Positions 36,585 to 47,089 are shown, numbered from the stretch's first letter. The stretch: DNA of 64,000 nt from JABCYV01 sp963729325 (GCA_963729325.1 CAVSNS010000010.1:1-64000); one strand, 5' to 3'. Program-made: numbers and translations. Notes: generated from the sequence alone by a model not told the origin.

Positions 36585-38501
36585 CTAGCGGATCTCCCCT
36601 CTTATTAGACGCAGGGCGTCCGACGGGGTCACATCGGCGTCGTCACTTCGATCTCCATCGCCACTTTCACTGGGGACTAGCGCTGCATCTCCCTCGCCCG
36701 GCGCCAAAAACAGATTCCTCTCTAGACCTTGCTGCTTCGTATAGAGATCGAAATAACGGCCTTGGGCATAGCGTAGAGCTGTTCGTGCGTGCCCCGCTCT
36801 ACGATCTCACCATGCTCGACCACCAGAATCTGATCGGCCCGGCGGATAGTGGAGAGCCGGTGAGCGATGACAAATGTGGTTCGTCCTTGCATGAGGTAGG
36901 AGAGCCCTTGCTGGATCATTGCTTCCGACTCTGAATCGAGACTCGAGGTGGCTTCATCGAGAATGAGGATGCGCGGCTCCGCCAGAATGGCGCGAGCAAT
37001 CGAAATCCGCTGTCTCTGACCGCCCGAGAGCTTCACGCCTCGTTCGCCTACTACGGTCTCATACTTGTCGGGGAAACTCTCTGCAAACTCCTCGACGCGA
37101 GCGATTCGACACGCGCGCAGGATTTGTTCGTCACTCGCATCAGGCCGTGAGAAAGCCACATTCTCCCGGATGGTCCCGTCAAACAGAGAACGATTCCTGC
37201 AGGACCACACCCAAACGCGTGCGGTAAGAGTCCAGGCGAACCGTGCTCAGATCGATGCCGTCGACCAGAGCCTGGCCTTCGGTAGGCACATAAAAAGCTC
37301 GAAATCAATCCGATGATTGTGGACTTCCCTGAACCTGAGGATCCGACCAGCGCTGTGACTGTGCCTGGTTCCGCGCGAAACGAAACATCGCGCAGGACGG
37401 TACGGTTGCCATCATAACTGAAGCTGACGCGCTCGAACTCCAGCCTGCCATGCACGTCACGTTAGGGCTACTGTTCGCTTTGGATCCTGATCTTCAGGAC
37501 GCTCGCCCAGAATCTCCTGGGTACGCTCCAACCCGGCGATCGCCTCGGTGAGCTGCGTGCCAATGCCGACGATTTGAGTCATGGGCGCGACCAGAAATCC
37601 GAGGAAAAGTGTGTAGGAGAAAAAACCGCCCACGGTCAAAGTGCCCGTCATTATCTGGCGCGCGCCCGGTGTACATAACGACTGCTCCAACCACGCCGAG
37701 CAGCAGGCTCGAGGCCAGACTCATGACAGACGTAGCGGTAAGTGTACGCATTACATTGTCCAATAGGCGCCGCACGCCCCTGGCAAAAACCGCCTCTTCG
37801 CGCTCTTCCGCGTGATATCCCTTGATCACGCGGACGCCTCCCAGCGATTCCGTCAATCGGCCAGTGACCTCGGCGTTTATCTTGCCTCGCTCGCGGAGAA
37901 TCGGACGGATCGTGCCAAACGCTTTCTTGAGCGTAAGCCCAAAGCACAACAGAAAACCGAATGCGAGCACAGTCATTAGTGAACTAATCCGAAACAGGAC
38001 GATCAATGCGATGCATGAAGTAAGCAATCCGCCCACAAAATCGACAAGGCCAGTGCCTAACAGGTTCCGAACACCTTCCACATCGCTCATGATGCGCGCC
38101 ACCAGCATGCCAGTTTTGTTGGAATCGTAAAACGCCACCGGCAGGCGCGAAATGTGCGTCTGAACCTTTCGCCGGAGCTCGGCAATCAGGCGCTGCGCAG
38201 CCTTTGACAGCAACTGTGTGAGAGAGAAAGAAGTGATTCCCTGAATGACCGTGGCACCCAAGACGGTCAGAACGAGTCGCCGTAAGAGCTCGATATGATG
38301 TTTCGCAATAACACCATCGATGAGGAATTTTGTGGAGTAGGGAAGCACCAATGCCGATACCCGGTTTACGATCATCAGCAGGAATCCCAATGCCAGCAAT
38401 CCGCGGCGCGGGCGCATGAGCTCCCAGACGAGCGGAAGAACTGCTTTTAGCCTTTGGGCGTTTAGCGGCGGGCGGGGAGTTGGTTTCGGAGCGGCACTCA
38501 C
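36585..38501 (-). CDS. MsbA-like ABC exporter (fused permease and ATPase), five frame changes
   Basis: Starting at GTG 38501, the membrane domain shows VNRVSALVLPYSTKFLIDGV, YDSNKTGMLVARIMSDVEGV and GRLTESLGGVRVIKGYHAEE. The ATPase has Walker A LVGSSGSGKSTIIGLI, then SFPDKYETVVGERGVKLSGG, Walker B PRILILDEATSSLDSESEA and the H-loop FVIAHRLSTIRRADQI. The frame changes near 37672, 37447, 37300 and 37190 (one base extra each) and near 36775 (one base missing), where the true tail GRYFDLYTKQQGLERN continues to a TAG at 36585. Net length fits 637 residues. It resembles lipid or multidrug flippases. Five indels in one gene could mean a pseudogene, but all domains stay conserved. Confidence 0.8.
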
Positions 38502-38918
38502 TGTTTTAGTTAGAGTTTAAGCGCCCTTGGTTCGGTTCATTATTACTCACTACTAGCCGAGACACTCGGAGGTGAAGTTGGTGGAAGAGCGGTCACTTTG
38601 ACGACCGCATACCGGCCCCGATCTACAACTAGATCTTATCTTACGGCTACCTTTTTTGGTCGCGCCCAGGCAGCAATCTCCCTGATTGAGTCGCCCACCT
38701 CGATATTGAAGCTCTCTCGCTAATGCTTCAGAATTGCATATTTACGAAACTTTACGGTCATTGACCGAATCTTTACCGCGTTCCCCAAGGTGCGCAGTGT
38801 TGAATGGATGGATGATTGCCGCGTGAGCAATCGCGGTGACGATATCTCGCCGAGGTATTGTGGATGGGGACGGAGCGGCGCGGTTTCCCGCATCGAATCA
38901 TTCATTGGAACAGTGTTC
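38502..38918. other. Divergent intergenic region between ABC exporter and TonB receptor
   Basis: These 417 bases separate divergently transcribed genes. The only structure seen is the 13-base palindrome CGGTCA-T-TGACCG at 38755-38767, a candidate operator about 150 bases before the receptor start. Open frames here have no family motifs. No gene is called. Confidence 0.35.
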
Positions 38919-41900
38919 ATGCGATTGAGTTTTTCTGAAGTCAGACCAGGCCAGCGGCGCTCCGGGTGCAGGGTGTTTGTAACTTGCCTTTGGGGCCTCG
39001 CACCGCTGTTGCTGATCGGCAATGGCTTGCTGGCACAGACAGGGTCGGCCGTAGGCACCGAATTTCGTCATCGCGGGAACGGTGAAATCAGGCAACACGC
39101 AGGTTCCGGGCGCCACCGTGACCGCATTGAACCAATCCACAGGCGAGAAGGTAGTAACGTGGTCGGATATCGATGGAAGCTACGCCGTGCAGGTCTCTGC
39201 GGCAGGCCGTTACACGGTGAGAGCGGAGATGGCAGCATTCGCGCCTAGCACGCGCGAAGTCGAAGTCAGCGATTCTCCCGCGCGCACGGATCTCACGATG
39301 GTTTTGGCCTCCCGCGCTCAACAGGCCGCGCGTTCCATACAAAGGCAGACAATGGCGTCAGGTAGCCGCGGATTTCAGAGTCTTGCCGTACTTCAGGGTG
39401 AAGCGGCTGCGGGCTCCAGTATCAACAACCCAGGCGACCAAGTGGTGCCTCAGGGGATGCCCATTCCTGGGATTGCGCCCGATGCGGCTACGGAGTCAAT
39501 TGCCGTGTCAGGAAATGCTTCCGGCGCTGGTCTGTTCGGAATGAGCAGCGATGAAATGCAGCAGAGAATGCGTGAAGCCCGCGAGCAACAAGGCGGAGGA
39601 GGATTGGGCGGAGGGCAGGCTGGAGGCCCGGGCGGCGGTGGTGGTGGCTTATTTCTCGGCGGTGGACCTGGAGGCGGGCCAGGGGGCGGCGGTGGTGGCG
39701 GTGGAGCTCGTGATTTTCGGTGGAGGTCGTGGCCGCTTCGACATCAACCGCCCACACGGTTCGATTTATTACACGGTGGGGGATTCGGCGTTGAACGCCG
39801 CGCCATACTCGCTTACCGGTCGACCTTCAATCAAACCCGGTTATCTGCAAAATCGGGTTGGGGTTTCACTCGGCGGCCCACTGAATATTCCCAAGATCTA
39901 CAAAGGCGGCAACAAGACTTTTTTTTTCGTGAACTACAACGGATATCGCGGTGAAAATCCCTTCGATCAGTTTTCAACTGTCCCGACACTTCTCGAACGC
40001 GCCGGAGACTTCTCTCAATCTACAATTCGAACCCAGAACAGCTCCACGCCGGTGCAACTCTTTGATCCTTTCACCCACCAGCCGATTCCCAACAACAATG
40101 TCGCTAACGATCCCACTTTGAAGATCAGCCCCATTGCGCAAGGGCTGCTGAAGTTCATCCCCCTGCCTAATCTACCGGGAGATGTGCAGAACTTTCACTT
40201 CAGCACCGCCGCAATCAGTAACAGCGACGACCTAAACATCCGCCTGATGCGTGCCTTTGGCGGTACGAGTATCGGTCCTCGCCGCCGCGGTCCGCAAAAC
40301 AATTTGACGTTTGGTTTGCACTACCATTCGGTGAGGACAGATCTAACCAATGCCTTTCCCAGTGTTGGTGGCAACTACTTCGGTGCGCAGCTTCGACATC
40401 CCTATCGGGTACATTCGCAGCATTGGTAAGCTGACCAATGTTGCCCGTGTCGACTACAGCCGCAGCCGTACCTCCACGCGAAATCTGTACGCGTTCAACC
40501 AGAACATTGCTGGAAACCTTGGAATTGGCGGAGTTTCGCAAGACCCGTTCGATTGGGGTTTGCCCAATCTTTCGTTTAAAGATTTTGGCAGTCTCACCGA
40601 TACGAACCCGCAACTGCTGCGCAATCAGACAATCACTTTCACCGACAACATGATTTGGAACCACGGCAAACACACCTGGCGCTGGGGCGGCGATTTTCGG
40701 CGCATCCAACTGAATACCGAGGCCAGCAACGATGCGCGCGGGACCTTCCTGTTCACAGGAAACAATACCGCCCAAATCGTTAACGGCAGTGTGCTGCCAA
40801 ATACGGGTTTTGACCTCGCTGATTTTCTGCTTGGCTTGCCGCAGCAGACTCTTTTGCAAAGGGCGGCGCAGCCCGGCGACAACAATTATCACTTCCGGGG
40901 AAACTCCTGGGATCTTTATGTGCAGGATGAGTGGAAGCTGCGCGGTAACCTTACCCTCAACCTCGGTTTGCGCTACGAGTATGTTTCTCCGTTCACAGAG
41001 CTGAACAATCGCATTGCTAACCTGATTCTTTCGCCCGGAGTCCTGACAGGGTTGGGTTCTCCCACGGCAATGCCGGTTCTGCCCGGGCAAGGATATCCGG
41101 CCAGCTTGATTCATCCCGACCGCAATAACTTCGCTCCCCGCCTCGGCTTAGCGTGGAAGGCAAAGTCCAACATAGTGGTCCGCGCCGGATATGGCATCAA
41201 CTACAACACCGGTGCGTATCAAACGATCGCCCAGCAACTGGCCTTCCAGCCACCGTTTTCCTTGACCCAGACCAATATCCAGTCCGTAATCGGAGACCTG
41301 ACTTTGCAAAACGGATTTCCCGCGCCAGCCAAAGATGTGATCACCAACAATTACGCCGTAGATCCGAATTACAGGCTGGGATACGTGCAGATATGGAATC
41401 TGGATGTGCAGCAGGAGATCAAGCCTACTCTGCTTGCTGAACTCGACTATACCGGAACCAAAGGCACGCGGCTCGATATCGTGGACGACCCCAACCGCAC
41501 CGCGACCGGAATTCTCATTCCAAACGCGCAGCCGTTTAATTGGGAGACTTCGCAGGGTGACTCGGTGGCCCATGCCGGTACCGTCCGCCTACGCAAACGT
41601 TTGCAACACGGAATTTCGATTGGCGGCAGCTACACATTTTCCAAGTCAATTGACAACGCTTCGAGCATCGGGGGCAGCGCTTTTGTGGTGGCCCAAAACC
41701 CTCGCGACCTGGCAGCCGAGCGTGGACTCTCGATCTTCGATCAGCGTCACAAATTTACCGCCGATTATCTCTGGGAGTTGCCCTTCGGCCGCGATCGACG
41801 CTGGCTTACCGGCAACCGAGCCCTGTCCGCCGTGTTCGGGGACTGGAACTGGAGCGGCGACTGGACGATTGCTTCGGGATTGCCCTTCACTCCGCGAATT

Positions 41901-42287
41901 TTAGGCAACTTCTCCGAGGTGAGCCGCGGCACCAATGGTACTTTGCGGCCGAATGTCGTTCCCGGTGAGTCGGTCAGCGTGCCCAATCCGTCGCTCAACC
42001 AGTGGTTCAACACGGCTGCTTTCGTCACGCCTCCGCCGGGGCAGTTTGGCGATGCCGGACGAAACAGCATCGAGGGCCCGGGTTCACTCTTGTTTGATAT
42101 GGCGTTTACTAAGATCTTTCCGCTGAAAGAGTCGCGGGCGCTGGAAATTCGAGCGCAGATGGCGAACGTATTTAATACCCCGCAATACACTTCGATTGAC
42201 ACCACGCTGAATTCGCCTTCTTTCGGCCGTGTAATCGCGGTGGGGGCGATGCGGACGATCCAGTTCACGGCGCGGTTTCGCTTTTAG
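38919..42287 (+). CDS. Oar-like TonB-dependent receptor, three frame changes
   Basis: From ATG 38919 the signal peptide is RVFVTCLWGLAPLLLIGNGL followed by LAQ. A carboxypeptidase-regulatory-like domain follows (VIAGTVKSGNTQVPGATVTA), then an unusual Gly-rich linker at about 39594-39710 (GGGPGGGPGGGGGGGGARDF), a plug region (RFDINRPHGSIYYTVGDSAL) and a large barrel (SWDLYVQDEWKLRGNLTLNL, NNFAPRLGLAWKAKSNIVVR) ending in TARFRF. One extra base is inferred near 39067, 39712 and 40374; corrected length is 1121 residues, normal for the family. Such receptors import large or scarce nutrients with TonB energy. It is followed 8 bases later by the VWFA protein gene. Confidence 0.85.
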
Positions 42288-42295
42288 GAATACTG

Positions 42296-44406
42296 ATGAC
42301 TTCTGCCTCACAATCCGCAAAATGCGCCAAATCGGCAATTGCATGGATGTTGGCGGCGGTTCTGGTCTGCGCCCCCATGGCCTCACAGGAGACGCCCAGC
42401 ACATACACGTTCAAATCTGAGACTGAGCTGGTGCTGGTAAATGTCACGGTGCGTGATAAGAGCGGCAATCCAGTCCGAGATTTGAAGCGCGAAGACTTCA
42501 TGTTCTTGAGGACAACAAGCCGCAACAAGTGATCTCGTTCGATCTCGAGAACACGGATGCTGTTCTCCCGACGGCGGTGTCGGAGGCTCCATTGTTGGGC
42601 AAAGCTTTGTCGCGCGCACCGAATGTTTCGTCGGGGGCTCCTCAGCCGATGGCGGCGTCTGAATTGAAAGATCGCCGTCTCATCATCCTGTTTTTCGACC
42701 TTAGCTCTATGCAACCCGATGAGATTGATCGGGCGGTCACTTCGGCACAGAACTATGTGGACAAGCAGATGGTTCCTGCGGACCTTGTGGCAGTGATCTG
42801 CTTAGGCAGCTCGCTCACGGTGAATCAGGATTTCACGTCAGACAAAAGCGCAATTAAGAAGACGCTGCAAACAATCAATCTGGGTGGCGGGCCAGGGTTT
42901 TGAGGAGGGATCGACGGGCTACGACGGAAGGGACTCCCGATACCGGAGGGTCCTTCACCGCCGATGATACAGAGTACAACATCTTCAATACCGATCGCCG
43001 GCTTGAGGCTTTGCGTTCAGTAGCAGACCGGCTTTCTCACGTGGATGAGAAAAAGTCTTTGATCTACTTTTCCAGCGGCATGGATCGCACCGGGATTGAA
43101 AACCAGTCTGAACTCCACGCCGCGATTAACGCAGCCGTGCGCGCCAACATATCCATCTACACAATGGATATTCGTGGGCTGCAAGCGATCGTGCCCGGAG
43201 GCGAAGCCCAGAACGCCAGCCTGCGCGGAACTTCTCCCTACTCCGGCCAGGCTACGATCAATGCGCTCAACTCAAACTTCACCACCCAGGAAACATCTGG
43301 TCACTCTCGCCGGCGATACCGGAGGGCGGGCGTTCCTCGATTCCAACGACTTCAGTAAAGTGTTCAGCGGCGTCCAGCAGGATACGTCGGTCTACTACCT
43401 CCTCGGCTACCACAGCAACAATTCGGCCCGCGACGGTCGTTTCCGCAAGATCACGGTGCGGGTCAATCGACCGGGCGTGAAGATTGACTTCCGCCGCGGG
43501 TACTATGCACCCGCAGACTTCCAGCATTCCACAAAGGAAGACCGCGAACTCCAACTCGATCAGGAATTAGCATCCGACTTACCAAGCACCGATCTGCCTG
43601 TTTATCTCTCGGCGGCTTATTTTCGTATCAGCGATGGGAAATTCTACGTGCCTGTATCCGTCGTAGTTCCTGGTTCTCAGATTCCTTTTACACGATCCAA
43701 TGATCAGGATCGCGCCACCCTGGACGTACTGGGAGTTGTAACAAGTCCGGACAAGCGCCCGATTGGCCAGATACGTGACACGGTAAAGCTGGCGCTCAAC
43801 ACTTCTGAATTGGTGGGGCGCAAGAATGTGCAGTATGACAACGGCTTTGTCTTGCCACCCGGCAAGTATCACTTGAAGTTCGTGATTCGCGAAAATCAGA
43901 CGGGGCGCCTGGGCTCGTTTGAAACCGATTTCACTATCCCAGATCTAAAGGGAGTTCCGGTAAAGATGAGTTCAGTTGTGCTGGCCAGCCAGGTTCGGCC
44001 GGCAGGGAAGCGAAAGAGCGACAATCCGCTGGTGCGCGACGGCTCCGAGGTGATTCCAAGCGTCACTCACGTGTTCTCCGCCGGTCAGCATCTTTATTTC
44101 TATTACGAAGTCTACGATCCCACTCGGGAGCCAATCAGCGCGGCTGCGCAGTCGCCAGCGGGGGCGAAGCCCGGTATACGATTGCTGACCAATGTTGCGT
44201 TTTTCAGTGGCAAGAAAAAGGTCTATGAGACGCCGGTGGTCGAGAGCGCGCAGCTCAACACGCCCCAACGGCGAGCCACAGTCTTCCAACTCGACGTGCC
44301 GCTCACGCAATTAAAACCGGGTTTCTACACCTGCCAGGTGAATGTCATCGACGATGCAGCAGGGCAATTTCTTTTCCCACGATTGAGTCTATTGGTGAGG
44401 CAATAA
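42296..44406 (+). CDS. VWFA-related acidobacterial secreted protein, several frame changes
   Basis: The ATG at 42296 has AGGA seven bases upstream, overlapping the receptor's stop. After a signal peptide (AIAWMLAAVLVCAPMASQ) comes the Ig-like start typical of the acidobacterial VWFA family (TELVLVNVTVRDKSGNPVRD). A VWA domain follows, with RLIILFFDLSSMQPDEIDRA, DLVAVICLGSSLTVNQDF, EKKSLIYFSSGMDRTGIENQ, and then VYYLLGYHSNNSARDGRFRK. Frame changes lie near 42504 (a base missing), 42893 and 42925 (a base extra each) and 43293 (a base extra). Corrected length is 702 residues. The MIDAS Asp of FFDLSSM is present. The protein is probably exported and acts with the TonB receptor. Confidence 0.82.
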
Positions 44407-44470
44407 GCAGCCATCGTGGTATAACCTCGGGCCTATCATCAGCTATGAGCGAACGCCAAACGGACTTATA

Positions 44471-44484
44471 CATAACGACTTATG
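44471..44484. promoter_or_regulatory. Palindrome CATAA-CGAC-TTATG upstream of the sulfite-reductase promoter
   Basis: A perfect 5-base inverted repeat with a 4-base spacer lies about 80 bases before the -35 box. This is a common position and shape for a LysR-type activator site. A LysR gene closes the same cluster at 53167-54058, so it is a candidate operator for it. There is no direct evidence. Confidence 0.3.
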
Positions 44485-44562
44485 CGTGTTAGTGCATTTC
44501 AGCAGGCCGGTTTTTTTGATTGATTGCATCCAAACTTTTCATTCATTCATCCAAAAAGCGTA

Positions 44563-44591
44563 TTGACAGGCCCATGCGGTTCGCCTACTAT
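44563..44591 (+). promoter_or_regulatory. Sigma-70 promoter of the sulfur-assimilation cluster
   Basis: TTGACA at 44563-44568 and TACTAT at 44586-44591 are separated by exactly 17 bases. Transcription should start at about 44598, only three bases before the leader-peptide ATG at 44601, so the leader peptide would be translated from a nearly leaderless mRNA. This is the best-formed promoter in the window. Confidence 0.75.
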
Positions 44592-44600
44592 CCAAATCTG

Positions 44601-44688
44601 ATGTTGGCCTCTAATCAACTCCCGCCGGTGTTGCTGTACTTGTTGTTGTACGGGTGCGTCCACTGGCGCAGGGAGGCTGCTGACCTAA
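44601..44688 (+). CDS. Attenuator leader peptide with a polycysteine run (frame shifted by one base)
   Basis: From ATG 44601 the literal frame gives a 32-residue Leu-rich peptide ending at 44699. One frame over, codons 44629-44649 read Cys-Cys-Cys-Thr-Cys-Cys-Cys and stop at TAA 44686-44688. That frame has no start codon, because TGA precedes it. If one base between 44604 and 44628 is extra (the CCC at 44621-44623 is an easy site, and extra bases are common in this window), the ATG leads to MLASNQLRRCCCTCCC and a further 12 residues. Six Cys codons directly after RNA segment 1 are what a cysteine-sensing leader before a sulfite reductase would need. The evidence is composition and position, not homology. 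Confidence 0.55.
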
Positions 44689-44714
44689 GTTTCATTTAGA
44701 AATCGGCAATTATA

Positions 44715-44752
44715 CCCACCGCCAGTGCAGGCTACTGGCGGTGGGTTTTTTT
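44715..44752 (+). terminator. Intrinsic terminator of the attenuator before the sulfite reductase gene
   Basis: CCCACCGCCAGT (44715-44726) pairs perfectly over 12 bp with ACTGGCGGTGGG (44734-44745), followed by seven T (44746-44752) and then directly by the ATG. Segment CGCCAGTG (44720-44727) can pair instead with CACTGGCG (44661-44668) in the leader, and that segment can in turn pair with CGCCGGTG (44623-44630). The 3' arm GGTGGG is also the only Shine-Dalgarno-like sequence before the start codon, so folding would hide it. Confidence 0.85.
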
Positions 44753-46453
44753 ATGTCCAACACAGGCACAGAGACGAAAGCGCAGCGCGTCGAACGGCTC
44801 AAACGGGAAAAGAACCCGTGGGAAGGCCTCGACGAAATTCGGCGCTTTGCCCGCGAGGGATTTGGCTCCATCACCCCGGAATGGCTGGGCACCTATTTTC
44901 GTTGGTGGGGGGTTTACACCCAAGGCGACGGCGCCGGTGTGGTTGGGGGAAAAAACGGTGAGGGCAAGGCGCTTCCGTACTTCATGGTCCGTATCCGGAT
45001 TCCGGGCGGCCTGTTGCGTTCCGACCAACTTCGAACCATCGCCGCGGTCACCGAGCGCTATGCCAAAGGCACGGCGGACCTGACCGTAAGACAGAATATT
45101 CAGCTGCACTGGGTGACGATCGAGAGCTTGCCCGAAGTCCTGGATGCGCTCTGGCGCGCCGGCCTTACTACCATGGGTTCTTGCGGCGACGACACCCGCA
45201 ACATTACCGGCTGCCCTTTGGCCGGCGTGGATGCGGATGAGATCTGCGATGCTTCTCCGCTGGGGCTCGAAGCCAATCAGTTTTTCGTGGGCAACGCCGA
45301 GTTCTACAACCTCCCGCGCAAATTCAAGATTTGCATTACCGGCTGCAAAGTATGGTGCGCCTATCCCGAAATCAATGACGTTGGGCTGACCGCAATCCGC
45401 CGTGCTGGCGACGATTCGGAGATCGGCTACTCCTTGCGCGTAGGCGGGGGCTTATCTACCGACCCGCATCTCGCCGTACGTTTGAACGCTTTTGTTCGAC
45501 AGCATCAAGTGATCCCGGTTCTCAAGGGAATTGCCGAGATTTTCCGCGAAAGCGAAAAGCTACGGGAAAACCGGGAGCGGGCCCGTCTCAAATTCCTCTT
45601 CCTGAAGCACGGTTGGACCGCGGATAGTTTTCAGCACGAACTGGAACAGCGAATCGGTTTCCGACTGGAACCCGCGGCAGAGGAGAGGCCACCCCAGGAC
45701 GTCTATCGCGATCATGTTGGAATCCATCAACAGAAACAGCCTGGGTACTGCTATGTGGGAGCGGCAGTGCTGCGTGGCCGGATCACGGCCCAGCAAATGC
45801 AAGCCGCCGCAGATCTGTCCGACCGTTTCGCCAACGGCGAACTGCGCACGACCAACATGCAAAACCTACTAATCGTGAATGTGCCGCGCCAGAACGTGGA
45901 CACGCTGGCGAGCCAATTGAACAGTGCCGGCCTCCTAGTTGCCGGCTCGCCGTTCTGGCGCGGCGCGATTGCCTGCAGCGGTTCTGAATTCTGCAAACTC
46001 GCCATCACAGAAACCAAGAGTTTTTCTCGCTGGCTAGTGGAGGAACTGGAAGAAAGACTTCCCGGCTTTGACCAACACCTGAAGCTGCATGTCACCGGAT
46101 GCCCGAATAGTTGCGGCCAGCATTGGATTGCGGACGTTGGCATCGAGGGCAAGAAGATCAAAGTTGGAGATCGCATGGTGGACGCCTACTACTTTTGCGT
46201 GGGCGGAGCGGTCGGGCTGCACCAGTCGGTGGCTCGGCCCATTGGCTATCGCTGCCCGGCTAGTGAGGTTCCGGACGCGATCGAGCGCCTGCTGCGGCGC
46301 TATTTGGATGAACGGCTGCCAGCAGAGAATCTGCGACGGTTCTTTGCGAGATACAGCGATGAGGAGTTGCGGGAGTGCCTGGCAGGTGAATTGGTCGCGG
46401 CGGTAGCGAGGGATCCGTCGCCGGGGCGAGCGCCGCATGTGGTGGAAGGCTAG
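44753..46453 (+). CDS. Ferredoxin-dependent sulfite/nitrite reductase
   Basis: The ATG 44753 is used; a GTG at 44741 lies inside the terminator stem. The 566-residue protein is of the siroheme/[4Fe-4S] reductase family. It has two half-repeats (TERYAKGTADLTVRQNIQLH and the later ANGELRTTNMQNLLIVNVP) and the cluster cysteines in CSGSEFC (near 407-413) and TGCPNSCGQHW (near 448-452). Six-electron reduction of sulfite to sulfide, or nitrite to ammonia, is possible. The siroheme genes and the APS/PAPS reductase gene that follow favour sulfite. The attenuator just upstream suggests control by cysteine supply. Confidence 0.92.
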   Translation: MSNTGTETKAQRVERLKREKNPWEGLDEIRRFAREGFGSITPEWLGTYFRWWGVYTQGDGAGVVGGKNGEGKALPYFMVRIRIPGGLLRSDQLRTIAAVTERYAKGTADLTVRQNIQLHWVTIESLPEVLDALWRAGLTTMGSCGDDTRNITGCPLAGVDADEICDASPLGLEANQFFVGNAEFYNLPRKFKICITGCKVWCAYPEINDVGLTAIRRAGDDSEIGYSLRVGGGLSTDPHLAVRLNAFVRQHQVIPVLKGIAEIFRESEKLRENRERARLKFLFLKHGWTADSFQHELEQRIGFRLEPAAEERPPQDVYRDHVGIHQQKQPGYCYVGAAVLRGRITAQQMQAAADLSDRFANGELRTTNMQNLLIVNVPRQNVDTLASQLNSAGLLVAGSPFWRGAIACSGSEFCKLAITETKSFSRWLVEELEERLPGFDQHLKLHVTGCPNSCGQHWIADVGIEGKKIKVGDRMVDAYYFCVGGAVGLHQSVARPIGYRCPASEVPDAIERLLRRYLDERLPAENLRRFFARYSDEELRECLAGELVAAVARDPSPGRAPHVVEG

Positions 46454-46455
46454 TC

Positions 46456-47089
46456 ATGCGAAAAAAAGGCAAAGCGATGAGCTTGTTTCCTATCTTTCTA
46501 AAACTCGACGATCGACCGTGCTTAGTTGTAGGAGGGGGCACGATCGGCCAGGGAAAGATTCGTAGCTTGATCACGGCAGGCGCCAAAGTCCGAGTTGTAG
46601 CGCCGCACGCGACTGCGACGGTTGGTGACTGGGCCCACGCTGGAGTGATTACCTGGGAGCAGCGAAACTTTGAAGCTTCCGATCTGGACGGCGTTGTTCT
46701 AGTAGTTGCCGCGACTAATTCTACTGCGGTGAACGAAGTCATCTTCCGAGAAGCGCACCGGCGGAACATCCTTTGCAATGCCGTGGATGATCCCGAACGC
46801 TGCGATTTTTATTACCCGGCGGTGGTACGTCGAGGAAATCTTCAAGTTGCCATCTCGACTGCTGGCCATAGTCCCGCGCTCGCTCAGCGACTGCGAAGGG
46901 AACTCGAAGCGCAGTTCGGATCCGAATACGCAGGATGGCTGGAGCAGTTGGGGGAGATCGAGGCGCCAACTATTTGCCAGCGACATTGATCCCGAGGACA
47001 GGCGGCATCTGCTGCACGAGCTAGCGAGTCGCAGCGCGTTTGAGTCCGCGACCGGCACGAGTCTTCGCGGCAAGGAGGAGATTTCGTGA
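46456..47089 (+). CDS. Precorrin-2 dehydrogenase/siroheme synthase N-terminal-type protein, one frameshift
   Basis: The protein begins at ATG 46456 or ATG 46477 (MSLFPIFLKLDDRPCLVVGG). It shows the NAD-binding GGGTIGQGKIRSLI, then VVLVVAATNSTAVNEVIF and a siroheme-synthase segment CNAVDDPERCDFYYPAVVRR and GNLQVAISTAGHSPALAQRL. It oxidises precorrin-2 to sirohydrochlorin and may insert iron. An extra base near 46955 ends the frame early at 46989; the correct tail (RRQLFASDIDPEDRRHLLHE) runs to 47089, giving 210 residues. The stop overlaps the GTG of the methyltransferase gene by four bases. Confidence 0.85.

Noticed and set aside
36585..38501. MsbA-like exporter as a decayed pseudogene
   Set aside because: Five indels look like decay, but all Walker, signature and H-loop motifs and the C-terminal tail are conserved, and the net length is in frame. 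Error-prone sequence is more likely, although decay is not excluded.
38720..39058. Minus-strand small open frame in the intergenic region before the TonB receptor
   Set aside because: No ribosome site, no hydrophobic or family pattern, and it overlaps the signal-peptide region of the receptor on the other strand.
44601..44699. Leucine-responsive leader peptide (literal ATG frame with LLYLLLY)
   Set aside because: The Leu run is simply the neighbouring frame of a TGT/TGC repeat. A cysteine run fits the downstream sulfur genes and the position of the RNA stems far better, and one-base insertions are common in this window. It stays a fallback if resequencing keeps the frame.
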